The notes under the pieces were generated by a model. The model worked only from the letters and a program-made list of their open reading frames with translations, searched no databases and had not been told where the DNA came from. 64,000 nucleotides of DNA. Source: Carnobacterium alterfunditum DSM 5972 (GTDB taxonomy: Bacteria; Bacillota; Bacilli; Lactobacillales; Carnobacteriaceae). A program made the translations under genes and the position numbers. The stretch is taken from NCBI RefSeq assembly GCF_000744115.1, contig NZ_JQLG01000004.1, forward strand, positions 1,296,001 through 1,360,000, in the 5' to 3' direction. Shown one piece after another: positions 9,024-17,876 of this stretch (the first letter of the stretch is position 1; each line of letters begins with the position of its first letter).

Positions 9024-9368
9024 ATGGATAAAAAAACTTTATATGATAGTTTTACTCAAATAGAACTGGATACTGATACAACTCTCCATCAAATTTCTAA
9101 AATTAAAAAAGAGGTTGAAGCATTAGTCGAAGAAAATGCTACTCTTAGCATTGAAAATCAACATTTGAGAGACCGTTTGAGTGATCTTGAAAAGCAGCAA
9201 CGATCAGATGAAGAAGTTGTAGAACCTGAAATGAGTAAATCGCGTTTAAATCTTGAAAAATTATATGAAGATGGATTTCATGTGTGCAATGTGTTCTATG
9301 GTTCAAGAAGAGTGAATGATGAGCCATGTGCCTTTTGTTTAGATGTTATTTATGGCGAAAGAAGATAA
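9024..9368 (+). CDS. yabA: Replication initiation control protein YabA
   Basis: YabA links DnaA to the sliding clamp DnaN and prevents over-initiation in Firmicutes. The first 60 residues form a coiled coil (heptads such as [19 protein letters not shown]), used for tetramerisation. A short acidic linker follows, then a C-terminal zinc site with H86, C88, C102 and C105 (the CAFC pair). At 114 aa it is of normal length. It is the last gene before an intrinsic terminator. Confidence 0.93.
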   Translation: MDKKTLYDSFTQIELDTDTTLHQISKIKKEVEALVEENATLSIENQHLRDRLSDLEKQQRSDEEVVEPEMSKSRLNLEKLYEDGFHVCNVFYGSRRVNDEPCAFCLDVIYGERR

Positions 9369-9385
9369 ACATGAATTTAATAAAA

Positions 9386-9425
9386 AAACTTGTAACCGTA
9401 ATGAAAATGGCTACAAGTTTTTTAT
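9386..9425 (+). terminator. Intrinsic terminator after yabA
   Basis: AAACTTGTAACC and GGCTACAAGTTT pair, with TTTTTATTATTT after. It closes the tmk-yabA transcript. Confidence 0.8.
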
Positions 9426-9541
9426 TATTTATAATTATATTAGCTGGAAAATAGTCTTTTAAACTAAATAGTCTATTTGAAAAAGTATAAATCGAATAGT
9501 TACCGTAGAAGATAAGCCATAAAAGGGAGTCGATAAAAATA

Positions 9542-10525
9542 ATGAGAGCTGTATCAATCAAAAAACCAGGTAATTCTGAACAGTTGGAAATCCGAGAACA
9601 CACAATGCCTAAGATCAAAGAAGGAGATCTATTGGTGCACGTTAAAGCAAGTGCTATAAATCGAACTGATATCATGACACGTGAAAATAAACAATTGGCT
9701 GAACCTTATCCAATATTAGGAGTTGAGGTTGCGGGAGTTGTGGTTGAAAATAGCAGCAGTTCCGATAACCGGTTGGCTCCTGGTACACGCGTTGCAGGGC
9801 TAGTAAATCACGGCGGATATGCAGAATATGTAGCTATGCCGTCGAATCGAGCCATACTTATACCGGACAACATGAGTTTTGAAGCAGCAGCGGCAATTCC
9901 AGAAGTTTTTCTGACAGCCTACCAAACACTTTACTGGTTGGGAGAGTTAAAGTCAGATGAAACAGTTTTGATTCATGCAGGAGCCAGTGGTGTAGGAACA
10001 GCGGCTATCCAATTGGCAAAAAAGATGACTAAAGCACAGGTCATCGTAACGGCAGGCTCAAATGAAAAGTTGGAATTATGTAAAGCACTAGGAGCAGATA
10101 AATTGATCAATTATAAAGAAGAAGCGTTTGATCAAATCGTTTTAGATTATACAGCACAAAAAGGTGTTGATTTGATCTTAGATTTCATCGGAGCTTCATA
10201 CTGGGAAAAAAATTTAACTAGTCTAAAAGTAGATGGACGTTGGATCCTCATTGGCGTGTTAGGCGGCACAGTAGTTGAAAAGATCAACTTAGGCAAGTTA
10301 CTGCAAAAACGAATCACGTTAAAAGGGACTCTTTTAACGCCTAGAAGTGATGACTATAAGGCTCGATTAACAAATGAATTTATTGAAAAGGTCATGCCCT
10401 ATTTTGAAAAAGAGTTGATCAAACCTATTGTAGATAGTGTTTTCTCACTACGTGACGTAGCTAAAGCTCATCGCTATATGGAAGACAATAAAAATTGTGG
10501 GAAAATAATCTTGAAGGTCGAGTAA
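9542..10525 (+). CDS. NADPH:quinone reductase-like medium-chain oxidoreductase
   Basis: This is a zinc-independent medium-chain dehydrogenase/reductase of the quinone oxidoreductase group, probably reducing quinones or enals with NADPH in the cytosol. INRTDIMTRE near residue 38 is the usual QOR signature. The cofactor motif AGASGVGTAAIQLAK lies near residues 144-158, and no cysteine/histidine zinc site is present. At 327 aa it fits the family. A Shine-Dalgarno AAAGGGAG is about 12 nt from the ATG. It is flanked by terminators and likely stands alone; the real substrate is unknown. Confidence 0.85.
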   Translation: MRAVSIKKPGNSEQLEIREHTMPKIKEGDLLVHVKASAINRTDIMTRENKQLAEPYPILGVEVAGVVVENSSSSDNRLAPGTRVAGLVNHGGYAEYVAMPSNRAILIPDNMSFEAAAAIPEVFLTAYQTLYWLGELKSDETVLIHAGASGVGTAAIQLAKKMTKAQVIVTAGSNEKLELCKALGADKLINYKEEAFDQIVLDYTAQKGVDLILDFIGASYWEKNLTSLKVDGRWILIGVLGGTVVEKINLGKLLQKRITLKGTLLTPRSDDYKARLTNEFIEKVMPYFEKELIKPIVDSVFSLRDVAKAHRYMEDNKNCGKIILKVE

Positions 10526-10608
10526 CAATTGGGTTTTACCCATTTTATATTCAAGGAGATCTCCATATGGTATAGTAAAAATGATTATAATTGAAGGAAG
10601 TGTCAACA

Positions 10609-11361
10609 GTGAATCAATGGTTACAAGATGATGAACGTATGGATCAATTGCTCAGTCATAACTTATCCATTATCCAAAGTCCATCCGTTTTCTCGTTTTC
10701 ATTAGATGCAGTATTATTAGCAGATTTTGCTCAACCAGCTAAACACGATCGGACAAAGATTGTTGATTTATGTGCAGGGAATGGAGTTGTCGGCTTGTTG
10801 CTTAGTCAGAAAACAAGCAGCGCTATTATTGGAATTGAATTACAAGAAAGACTAGTTGATATGGCCAATAGAACTATTCAAATCAATGCTTTAGAAGGCC
10901 AACTTTCAATGGTGCATGGAAACTTAAGTGATGCAAGTAAGTGGATCAAAAAAGATACGGTTGATACGTTAACATGCAACCCACCGTACTTTGCCGTAGG
11001 AGAAAAAAGCATCAAAAATCCTAATTCCCATTTGGCTATTGCCAGACATGAATTGCATACAAATCTAGATGAGGTTATGAAGGTCTCAAGTAGTTTATTA
11101 AAAATGAACGGAAAAGCTTATTTTGTTCATCGTCCAGATCGACTGATCGAAATTTTGGAAACAATGAAGAAGTATCAGATTGCCCCTAAAAAAATGCGTT
11201 TAGTTTATCCTAAAGAAGGAAAAGAAGCTAATACGTTATTAATAGAAGGCATAAAAGATGGGAAAAATGCGGGATTCCGCGTTTTACCGCCACTTTTTGT
11301 GTACAGCGAGGATAATAACTATTTACCAGAAGTGAGTGAGATGCTGTATGGAGTCCGTTAG
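10609..11361 (+). CDS. trmN6: tRNA1(Val) (adenine(37)-N6)-methyltransferase, TrmN6/YabB family
   Basis: This is a class I SAM-dependent methyltransferase. The SAM-binding motif I is VDLCAGNGVVGLLLS (about residues 58-72) and the adenine-N6 catalytic motif NPPY appears in TCNPPYFAVGE near residue 126. This fits the YabB/TrmN6 family, whose E. coli member methylates A37 of tRNA-Val; target specificity here is inferred. The GTG at 10609 is preferred over a TTG at 10591 because GAAGGAAG lies at the right distance. It precedes the GIY-YIG gene and rsmI, the same order as yabB-yazA-rsmI in B. subtilis. Confidence 0.88.
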   Translation: MNQWLQDDERMDQLLSHNLSIIQSPSVFSFSLDAVLLADFAQPAKHDRTKIVDLCAGNGVVGLLLSQKTSSAIIGIELQERLVDMANRTIQINALEGQLSMVHGNLSDASKWIKKDTVDTLTCNPPYFAVGEKSIKNPNSHLAIARHELHTNLDEVMKVSSSLLKMNGKAYFVHRPDRLIEILETMKKYQIAPKKMRLVYPKEGKEANTLLIEGIKDGKNAGFRVLPPLFVYSEDNNYLPEVSEMLYGVR

Positions 11362-11704
11362 TTATTTTTACGTCTTGTATTGTCAGGATGAAAGCTTTTA
11401 TGGCGGATATACGACGAATCTTACGAGAAGAGAGCTGGAACACAATCAAGGTGTTGGAGCTAAGTACACAAAACCACAAACGAGAAGACCGGTAAAAATG
11501 ATTTATGCTGAGGGCTATGGAACTAGAAGTGAAGCTACAAAAGCAGAATATGCTTTTAAGAAACAAACAAGGAAAAATAAAATAGACTATTTAATAAATC
11601 AAGGAGTAGTGTTTCCCATTCAAGCGACGAAGTCTTGTTTGTTAAACATGCAAAAAATAGAAGCAAAGGAAGATGGAAAAAATGCAGAGTCAAAAAAGTT
11701 TTGA
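11348..11704 (+). CDS. yazA: GIY-YIG nuclease-domain protein, YazA/UPF0213 family
   Basis: This 118-aa protein is nearly all one GIY-YIG domain. YFYVLYC and YGGYT form the two signature strands (residues 6-24), an Arg lies in LTRRELEHNQG, and a conserved Glu is in KAEYAFKKQT near residue 72. Cellular role of this family is not settled. The ATG at 11348 overlaps the end of trmN6 by 14 nt, so coupling is likely; an in-frame GTG at 11336 is an alternative. Its 3' end overlaps the start of rsmI, showing a tight three-gene operon. Confidence 0.88.
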   Translation: MESVSYFYVLYCQDESFYGGYTTNLTRRELEHNQGVGAKYTKPQTRRPVKMIYAEGYGTRSEATKAEYAFKKQTRKNKIDYLINQGVVFPIQATKSCLLNMQKIEAKEDGKNAESKKF

Positions 11705-12560
11705 ACACACTCAGGGTGGAAGTTTATATCTTATTCCCACGCCTATTGGAAATCTAGAGGATATGACATTTAGAGGAGTAAGACTATTAAAAGAAGTCGA
11801 TTTGATTGCTTCTGAGGATACACGTACAACTCAAAAATTACTGAATCATTATGAAATAAAAACACCTCAAATCAGTTTTCATGAACACAATACACAAGAA
11901 AGAATTATTCAACTGATTGAAAAATTAGAAACAGGTATAACAATTGCACAAGTGAGTGACGCAGGAATGCCCTCTATAAGTGATCCTGGACATGAGCTGG
12001 TTGTAGCTTGTATCCAAGCTGGAATACCAGTTATTCCGTTGCCGGGAGCGAACGCTGGATTAACAGCACTGATTGCGTCTGGAATAAGCCCACAACCTTT
12101 TTATTTTTTCGGCTTTTTACCACGCAAGAAAAAAGATCAACTCGTTGCTTTAGAAGAATTGAATCATCGACCTGAAACGATTATATTATATGAATCGCCG
12201 CACCGTTTAAAAGAAGTATTGAAGAACATGTCAACCGTTTTTGGAATGGATCGCCGCATCGTTTGTTGCCGCGAATTGACGAAAAGGTACGAAGAATTTA
12301 TAAGAGGTACGATTGAAGAAACGATTGACTGGTCAATGACGAATGAAATTAGAGGCGAATTTTGTTTGATTGTTGAAGGAAATAGTGCCGGATCTCTTTT
12401 AGCAGAAGAAGATACAAGTTGGGAAAGTTTGTCGTTAAAGGAACACGTTGATTTGATGATCACTGAAATGGAATTTACTAGTAAAGATGCCATTAAAGAA
12501 GTAGCAAAATTAAGAGGATTAAAGAAGCAAGAAGTTTATGCAGCTTTTCATGAATTTTAA
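11682..12560 (+). CDS. rsmI: 16S rRNA (cytidine(1402)-2'-O)-methyltransferase
   Basis: RsmI methylates the ribose of C1402 in the 30S decoding centre. The tetrapyrrole-methylase-type fold shows in LYLIPTPIGNLEDMT near residues 13-27, ASEDTRTT near 43, the GMPSISDPG loop near 95, and PLPGANAGLTAL near 118. The ATG at 11682 (292 aa) is favoured over 11673 because AAAGGAAG at 11665-11672 is better spaced. It overlaps yazA by 23 nt and is followed by a strong terminator shared with the convergent mscL. Confidence 0.95.
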   Translation: MQSQKSFEHTQGGSLYLIPTPIGNLEDMTFRGVRLLKEVDLIASEDTRTTQKLLNHYEIKTPQISFHEHNTQERIIQLIEKLETGITIAQVSDAGMPSISDPGHELVVACIQAGIPVIPLPGANAGLTALIASGISPQPFYFFGFLPRKKKDQLVALEELNHRPETIILYESPHRLKEVLKNMSTVFGMDRRIVCCRELTKRYEEFIRGTIEETIDWSMTNEIRGEFCLIVEGNSAGSLLAEEDTSWESLSLKEHVDLMITEMEFTSKDAIKEVAKLRGLKKQEVYAAFHEF

Positions 12561-12575
12561 CATAAAAAAACAACT

Positions 12576-12633
12576 AAAAGCATCTACCCTCTTCGCGGAA
12601 AAGGATTTCCGAAGAGAGGGTAGATGCTTTTTT
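12576..12633. terminator. Strong hairpin between convergent rsmI and mscL
   Basis: Left arm at about 12576-12600 and right arm at 12608-12629 pair over about 20 bp and end in TTTTTT on the plus strand. On the minus strand the A-tract becomes a T-rich tail too, so it may serve both genes. Confidence 0.85.
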
Positions 12634-12673
12634 AGTAGTGCTATTACGCAAGCTAAAGCATTGGATCCAATGA

Positions 12674-13069
12674 TCAATTATTACGGTTTTTTTTATCTTC
12701 TGCTAATAAATCGCGAATCTCTTTAAGGTATTGTTCAGCAATCGGAACTTCAATTTCTTCAATAACGTCTACTGGTTTTTTTAATTTACTGGCAGCATTG
12801 TTAATGATTTTAATAAAGATAAAGACAACAAGTGCAATCAACGTGAAGTCTACAACGGATTGTAAGAAAGCACCATATTCTAAGGTAGCGCCACCAACCT
12901 CTACAGATAAATTTTTGACGTCTTTTCCGCCAGAAAGGATACCGACAAGTGGCATAATAATATAACTTACAAGTGCAGTAACAATGGCAGTAAATGCAGA
13001 ACCAATAACGAGTCCCACCGCTAAATCAAGAACATTCCCACGAAAGGCAAATTCTTTAAATTCATCCAT
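12674..13069 (-). CDS. mscL: Large-conductance mechanosensitive channel
   Basis: MscL opens under membrane tension to release solutes after hypo-osmotic shock. The 131-aa protein has the N-terminal amphipathic helix, TM1 with FRGNVLDLAVGLVIGSAF, a short periplasmic-side loop, TM2 (FTLIALVVFIFIKIINN) and a charged C-terminal helix. Length is normal. The nearest good Shine-Dalgarno, GGAGGAG at 13090-13096, is about 20 nt from the ATG, an unusually long spacing with no better in-frame start, so start efficiency may be low. A likely promoter is at 13135-13164. Confidence 0.96.
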   Translation of the reverse strand: MDEFKEFAFRGNVLDLAVGLVIGSAFTAIVTALVSYIIMPLVGILSGGKDVKNLSVEVGGATLEYGAFLQSVVDFTLIALVVFIFIKIINNAASKLKKPVDVIEEIEVPIAEQYLKEIRDLLAEDKKNRNN

Positions 13070-13134
13070 AAATTTTTTCGCTTTTTTCTCCTCCTTACAA
13101 ATAGTTCTAATTAGTATTATCTAGACCAAACTTA

Positions 13135-13164
13135 ACTATACCAGAAGCGTGTTTTTAGTGTCTA
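13135..13164 (-). promoter_or_regulatory. Promoter of mscL
   Basis: On the minus strand TAGACA (-35, 13159-13164) and TATAGT (-10, 13135-13140) are 18 bp apart, upstream of mscL. Confidence 0.55.
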
Positions 13165-13240
13165 TCTTTATGCATAAATTATCCGGAGCAATTTTTTAAG
13201 TATCGGATCAAGATAAAAAAGATGAAATTATGAAAATTAA

Positions 13241-13269
13241 TGAGGAGTAAGAACAAAATAAGGTATAAT
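13241..13269 (+). promoter_or_regulatory. Promoter of the lipoprotein gene
   Basis: A perfect TATAAT at 13264-13269 lies 36 bp before the start codon; the -35 region (TGAGGA) is poor. Confidence 0.45.
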
Positions 13270-13304
13270 GAAGGAGCGAATAAGTTTTATAAGGGGGAAA
13301 AGAA

Positions 13305-14141
13305 ATGAAGAAAAAGTTTAGTTATCTAGTGATCATCTCTTTAGGCATGGTTGTATTAAGTGCTTGTGGAACAAACAATGAACAAGAAGGTGCATCAACT
13401 GAAGTAACGCAGTCTGAATCAGTTGTATCTGAATCAACTGTATCTGAGTCAATTGCCTCTGAATCAACCGCTTCGCAAGCAGAAGAATCAGCAACAGAAG
13501 AAGTTTCGCTGCAAGAAAAGTACAATAAAGTTTATACAGATGGATCAGCTCAGTACGATGCTGGAAAATATGATGAAGCTGCCGGTACAATTGGACTATT
13601 GCTTCAAAATGATTTATCAGAGTACAATGAAATCAAAACAAAAGCTGTAAGCTTGGAAGAAAAAATTACTCTTGCTCAAGCTGAAGAAGCAAAAGCTGAT
13701 GAAGCTACCGAAGTAATAGAAAAGTCAACTTATAAAACAGAACGTACGTCAGATCTAGCAAGTTCTGAATTCACAGAAGCAACAGGTAAAGATATCAAAA
13801 CGGTTCCAGATGATGAAATCAGTACGTGGATAAGCGATAAAGAAGCTACAGTAGAAGAAACATTTAAAGAAACAACAAAAGCAACACCCGAAGAAGAAAT
13901 GACGGAAGTATTGAACCAAGTAGTTGCAATTTCTGGTATTTCGGCAGAAGATAATCAATTTTATGCAACTAAAACAGATGAGCAAACTTATACTGTTGAG
14001 ATCCGCCATTCACACGAAGTAGATGGAGTGGGAATCTCTAATATGGTAGGCATGTTCAAATACGATTTAACAACAAAAGAGTTGAAGAAAATGGATCCGT
14101 TAACTGGTGAATATTCTGTATTCAACGGAACAGATTTCTAA
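13305..14141 (+). CDS. Secreted lipoprotein of unknown function, 278 aa
   Basis: The first 21 residues form a lipoprotein signal: KKK, a hydrophobic stretch and the lipobox LSAC with C21 as the lipidated residue. A mature Ser/Glu/Thr-rich linker follows, with repeated SES(T/I)-type units around residues 35-60. Then comes a charged helical region with one TPR-like stretch (YDAGKYDEAAGTIGLLLQ, about 83-100) and a C-terminal beta-rich domain from about residue 195. It should be anchored outside the membrane. I do not recognise the family beyond this layout. A Shine-Dalgarno AAGGGG and a promoter-like TATAAT precede it; a shared terminator follows. Confidence 0.85.
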   Translation: MKKKFSYLVIISLGMVVLSACGTNNEQEGASTEVTQSESVVSESTVSESIASESTASQAEESATEEVSLQEKYNKVYTDGSAQYDAGKYDEAAGTIGLLLQNDLSEYNEIKTKAVSLEEKITLAQAEEAKADEATEVIEKSTYKTERTSDLASSEFTEATGKDIKTVPDDEISTWISDKEATVEETFKETTKATPEEEMTEVLNQVVAISGISAEDNQFYATKTDEQTYTVEIRHSHEVDGVGISNMVGMFKYDLTTKELKKMDPLTGEYSVFNGTDF

Positions 14142-14155
14142 AATTTAAGCAAGCT

Positions 14156-14195
14156 AAAAAGCAGGAACTGGGCAATAGTCCAGTCCCTGCTTTTT
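14156..14195. terminator. Bidirectional terminator between lipoprotein and FAD oxidoreductase genes
   Basis: AAAAAGCAGG and CCTGCTTTTT arms with an inner ACTGG/CCAGT pairing form a hairpin with A and T tracts on both sides, suitable for both convergent genes. Confidence 0.85.
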
Positions 14196-14200
14196 AATTA

Positions 14201-15325
14201 CTATCGTTTTTTAATGTAATGTTCAACAGGATAATTAGAGAGTGGCAAGTCAGTAGATTCACCTGATATGATTTGGCTTAACATATGACCAATCAAAGGT
14301 CCAGAAGTCAATCCGGATGAACCTAGACCACTGGCTGTGAAAAGGTTAGGGTAACCGGGAACAGCTCCAAAAAAAGGAGCGAAGTCAGAAGTATAGGCTC
14401 TTGTTCCAACGCGTATCCCAGTAATGGTCGCATTTTTTAATCCGGGAGCAAGTTCTATCGCTTCTTCTAACATAAGGTCTAATTTTTCTTTGGTAGCTGT
14501 TAAATCATAGCCGCCATCATTTTCATGGGTGGCTCCCACGACGATTTTTCCATTCGCAAAAGGAATAATATCTTTTTCACCGTCTGGCATAATAACCGGC
14601 CATTGGGACATATCTTCGTGTAAATGAAGTTGGACCAGCTGTCCTTTTTGAGGGCGGATATCGACAGCTAAATCGAGTGGATCAAGTAATTCAGGTAACC
14701 ATGCGCCCACTGCTAAAACGACTGTATCATATGTTCTTTCTTGAGTGGCAGAGCTGATAAGATACTCAGTTGAATTGGTTTGAGATAATGTGATCTTCTC
14801 AGGATAATAATGTGCTCCGTTGGATTTAGCCTGATCGATCAGCTTTTTGGTCAATAGAGAGCCATCGACACGTGCGCCTCCAGAAGCAAATAAAGCCGAT
14901 TCTTCTGAGCCGTATAATGGGAATTTAGCTTTGATTTCTTTGGGTGATAGAAGTGAGATCTCTCCAATTTCTGGAGCAGTTTCTAAACGTTTAAGAGCTA
15001 GTTGTTCTAATTTTTTTAGTAAGCTCGGTTTTTTTTTGAAGACAAGTGTTCCTACTTGCTGGTAAATATCTGAATCATTAAGAGGTTCATTTAAATCACG
15101 CATCAATTGAGGGTAAAAGGCCGCTCCCTTAGAGGCCAATTGATACCATTCTTTATTACGGCGTTGAGATAACCAAGGACAAATAATTCCAGCCGCAGCA
15201 GAAGTGGCTTGTCCCACACCATCATCATAGATAGCAACTTCATAATTTTTTTGGCTAAGGTAAAATGCAGCAGTAGCTCCTACAATACCTCCGCCGATCA
15301 CGGCAATTCGTTTTATTTGTGTCAT
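14201..15325 (-). CDS. FAD-dependent oxidoreductase, glycine oxidase/DadA-like
   Basis: This 374-aa flavoprotein is of the DAO superfamily (glycine oxidase ThiO, sarcosine oxidase, D-amino-acid dehydrogenase). The FAD dinucleotide motif VIGGGIVGATAA is near residues 9-20, TSAAAGIICPW near 41-51 is the second family signature, and TASGLGSSGLTSGP near 330 binds FAD at the C-terminal end. It probably oxidises an amino-acid amine. There is no thiamine or alanine racemase gene beside it, so substrate is unknown. It stands alone, with a terminator at 14156-14195. Confidence 0.88.
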   Translation of the reverse strand: MTQIKRIAVIGGGIVGATAAFYLSQKNYEVAIYDDGVGQATSAAAGIICPWLSQRRNKEWYQLASKGAAFYPQLMRDLNEPLNDSDIYQQVGTLVFKKKPSLLKKLEQLALKRLETAPEIGEISLLSPKEIKAKFPLYGSEESALFASGGARVDGSLLTKKLIDQAKSNGAHYYPEKITLSQTNSTEYLISSATQERTYDTVVLAVGAWLPELLDPLDLAVDIRPQKGQLVQLHLHEDMSQWPVIMPDGEKDIIPFANGKIVVGATHENDGGYDLTATKEKLDLMLEEAIELAPGLKNATITGIRVGTRAYTSDFAPFFGAVPGYPNLFTASGLGSSGLTSGPLIGHMLSQIISGESTDLPLSNYPVEHYIKKR

Positions 15326-15478
15326 TTATCTTCATCCTTTTTATTTGTATCCTAAATGTATGGAATAGTATGAAATGTAGTACGAATGTTACATGAAGCA
15401 GATTGCGCAGCACAAAAAATGGGCAACCTAAATTAGTATGGAGCAAATACAGGTTTTAATAAATGAAAGCTATAAATA

Positions 15479-15522
15479 AAATTCCAATCTCACTTTTCCA
15501 TAGAAAAGTGAGATTGGAATTT
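15479..15522 (-). terminator. Terminator hairpin after proBA
   Basis: A perfect 20-bp stem with a 4-nt loop, followed on the minus strand by TTTATTTATAG. It lies 65 bp after the proA stop. Confidence 0.75.
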
Positions 15523-15587
15523 ACTGTAAGAATAGGTTTTATTCACACTATTTTTGATTGCATTTATGCTGTACATAAAAAGATTTT

Positions 15588-16832
15588 TTAACGGATTTGA
15601 CCTTCTCCAAAAATAATGTATTTTGATGAAGTTAATTCACTTAGACCCATTGGGCCGCGGGCATGTAATTTTTGAGTGCTTATCCCGATTTCTGCACCAA
15701 AGCCAAATTCAAAACCGTCTGTAAAACGAGTTGAGGCATTAATGTAAACAGCAGCAGAATCTACCTCGCGATGAAATTTAAGACCAGCAGCGTAATCATC
15801 GGTCACGATCGCCTCAGAATGACCAGTACTATAGCGATCAATATGTTCGATTGCTTCGTCTAAAGAAGAGACTACTTTAACAGCTAAAATAAAATCTAGA
15901 AATTCTGTTTCCCAATCTTCTTGCGTAGCTGGAACTGCTTTTTGCAAGTAAGAGAGGGCTTTTTCATCTGCTCTTAACTCGACATTCCAAGGTGCCAATG
16001 CTTTTTCGATAGCAGGCAAGAAAGTCTCTGCTACATCTTCATGGATCAACAACGTTTCAGCAGCATTACATACGGAAGGTCTAGAACATTTAGCATTAAC
16101 AATGATATTAGACGCCATTGTCAATTGGGCATCTTTATCAATATATACATGGCAGTTTCCAGTACCTGTTTCAATAACAGGCACCGTAGCTGTGTCCATA
16201 ACTGTTTGGATCAACTTTGCACCGCCGCGAGGAATCAAAACATCTAGGTAGCGATTTAACCGCATCATCTCTTTTGAACTTTCACGTGTAGTATCTTCAA
16301 CCAATTGAATCGCTGTAGAAGGAAACATAGTTGTTTTAAGCGCATCTTGTAAGACGTGGACTAATACTTTGTTTGAGTGGATAGCTTCTTTACCACCGCG
16401 TAGAATAACCGCATTGCCAGCTTTAAAGCACAAAGATCCAGCATCAGTAGTCACATTTGGGCGAGATTCATAAATGATCCCGATAACACCTAATGGAACG
16501 CGTTGTTTACCAATCGTTAGACCAGCTTCATTTTTCCACATGCCATCAACTTTTCCTATTGGATCTGGTAAATCAGCTATTTCAAGGATCCCATTGGCCA
16601 TGGCTTGAATGCGCTCTTCCGTTAAAATCAAACGATCGATCATATTTTCTGATATCCCATTTTCTTTAGCGGCAGTCAAATCCAATTTATTTGCGGTGAG
16701 AATAGTCTCTGTATGATCGATCAAGGCTTGGCTCATTGATTTTAAGGCTTCATTTTTTTCAGAGGTTGTAGCTTTTGCAAGTGAGCGAGCTGCTTTCTTT
16801 GCTTGTTCACCTAATTGAATCAAGGTTTCCAT
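15588..16832 (-). CDS. proA: Glutamate-5-semialdehyde dehydrogenase (gamma-glutamyl phosphate reductase)
   Basis: ProA reduces gamma-glutamyl phosphate to glutamate semialdehyde with NADPH, step two of proline synthesis. The 414-aa protein has the aldehyde-dehydrogenase fold with ESRPNVT near residue 125, [10 protein letters not shown] near 143, and the catalytic cysteine in [10 protein letters not shown] near 257. It follows proB by only 18 bp on the same strand, so the two are co-transcribed and probably channel the labile phosphate intermediate. A terminator hairpin follows at 15479-15522. proC is not in the window. Confidence 0.96.
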   Translation of the reverse strand: METLIQLGEQAKKAARSLAKATTSEKNEALKSMSQALIDHTETILTANKLDLTAAKENGISENMIDRLILTEERIQAMANGILEIADLPDPIGKVDGMWKNEAGLTIGKQRVPLGVIGIIYESRPNVTTDAGSLCFKAGNAVILRGGKEAIHSNKVLVHVLQDALKTTMFPSTAIQLVEDTTRESSKEMMRLNRYLDVLIPRGGAKLIQTVMDTATVPVIETGTGNCHVYIDKDAQLTMASNIIVNAKCSRPSVCNAAETLLIHEDVAETFLPAIEKALAPWNVELRADEKALSYLQKAVPATQEDWETEFLDFILAVKVVSSLDEAIEHIDRYSTGHSEAIVTDDYAAGLKFHREVDSAAVYINASTRFTDGFEFGFGAEIGISTQKLHARGPMGLSELTSSKYIIFGEGQIR

Positions 16833-16850
16833 AAAGACACCCTTTCTAAT

Positions 16851-17672
16851 TTAGTTAGCAGAAAATAATGTTCCAATTTCTTTGCCTGCAATAATATCAA
16901 AAATAATTGTAGGATCTTCACCATTAGCCAATACCATTTGGCTGGATTTTTTTAAAATATGATCAGCAGCGACCAATTTGGTAGACATGCCGCCAGTTCC
17001 ATAACTTGATCCTTTTCCGCCAGCAAGAGCATATAAATCATCTGTGATAGTATGGATTTCGTTAAAAAGAACGGCATCCGGTTCATCATTTGGATTTTTA
17101 TTATAAAAACCATCGATATCTGATAGCATGATCAATAAATCAGCATCGGTAATTTCTGCAACGATAGCGGATAAACGATCATTATCACCGAATTTAGTCA
17201 GATGATCGAGTTCGTCAACGGCAACAGTATCATTTTCATTTACGATAGGAATGATGCCTTTTACAAGCAACTGTTCAAAGGTGTTGATTGCATTTAGTCG
17301 ACTAGCGGGGAATTCAACTATATCACGGGTCATCAAGACTTGACCGATGATCTGGCCATAGCCAAAAAAGAATTTACTGTAAAGATTCATTAATTCAGTT
17401 TGCCCTACTGAAGCTACAGCTTGCTGTTCAGGAATGGTTTTTGGTCGTTCAGTTAGTTGCAAGCGAGAAATGCCGACCCCTACAGCTCCAGAAGAAACTA
17501 AAATAACTTCTTTTCCTTGGTTCTTTAAATCAGATAAAACAAAAGTTAATTTTTCTAAACGTTGTAAATTGATGCTGCCATTGGCGTACATGATTGTACT
17601 GGTTCCAATTTTTACAATGATTCGTTTACAAGAAGATAATAATTGTCGAGAAGTTGTTGTCATTTTTTTCAT
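16851..17672 (-). CDS. proB: Glutamate 5-kinase, short form without PUA domain
   Basis: ProB phosphorylates glutamate in step one of proline synthesis. The amino-acid-kinase fold is clear: RIIVKIGTSTI at the N-terminus, SSGAVGVG near residue 55, FGDNDRLSA near 150 and GTGGMSTKL near 210. It ends at about 273 aa without the C-terminal PUA domain present in E. coli and B. subtilis ProB (about 365 aa). The start is uncertain: ATG at 17672 or 17663, neither with a strong Shine-Dalgarno; a TTG at 17714 is less likely. A short upstream reading frame and an 8-bp-arm palindrome precede it (17693-17743). Confidence 0.93.
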   Translation of the reverse strand: MKKMTTTSRQLLSSCKRIIVKIGTSTIMYANGSINLQRLEKLTFVLSDLKNQGKEVILVSSGAVGVGISRLQLTERPKTIPEQQAVASVGQTELMNLYSKFFFGYGQIIGQVLMTRDIVEFPASRLNAINTFEQLLVKGIIPIVNENDTVAVDELDHLTKFGDNDRLSAIVAEITDADLLIMLSDIDGFYNKNPNDEPDAVLFNEIHTITDDLYALAGGKGSSYGTGGMSTKLVAADHILKKSSQMVLANGEDPTIIFDIIAGKEIGTLFSAN

Positions 17673-17692
17673 CCATTCTATTCTTGATAATT

Positions 17693-17743
17693 CTAAAAAT
17701 GTAATTTGATCCAATGGACAAGTCCATTGAAATAATTAGGCAT
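17693..17743 (-). promoter_or_regulatory. proB leader: 16-codon reading frame and palindrome
   Basis: On the minus strand an AAAGGA Shine-Dalgarno serves an ATG at 17743 that opens 16 codons (MPNYFNGLVHWIKLHF) ending at 17693, 20 nt before the first ATG candidate of proB. Inside it, CAATGGAC and GTCCATTG (17712-17729) form a near-loopless palindrome. This could be a translated leader or an operator. No T-box conserved element was seen. Role is inference. Confidence 0.35.
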
Positions 17744-17811
17744 TCGGTTCCTTTCAGTTTAACAGTTTCTGAGGTGAAAAACTAATTTTTCTGATCTGTA
17801 ATAGACTCGTA

Positions 17812-17855
17812 TAGCTAAAAAGGTCCTGGACATTTATGCCGGACCCTTTTAGCTA
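17812..17855 (-). terminator. Terminator hairpin after the P-type ATPase gene
   Basis: TAGCTAAAA-AGGTCC (17812-17826) pairs with GGACC-CTTTTAGCTA (17841-17855). It lies just past the ATPase stop codon and upstream of proB. Confidence 0.7.
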
Positions 17856-17876
17856 TATAGTTGCTTAATTAATTGT

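Noticed and set aside
13322..13650. Repeat-rich frames over the lipoprotein linker
   Set aside because: Shadows of the Ser/Glu repeat; the lipoprotein frame has the signal peptide, promoter and Shine-Dalgarno.
17744..17812. T-box riboswitch for proBA
   Set aside because: The conserved AGGGTGGNACCGCG element and specifier stem are missing, and the space is too short.
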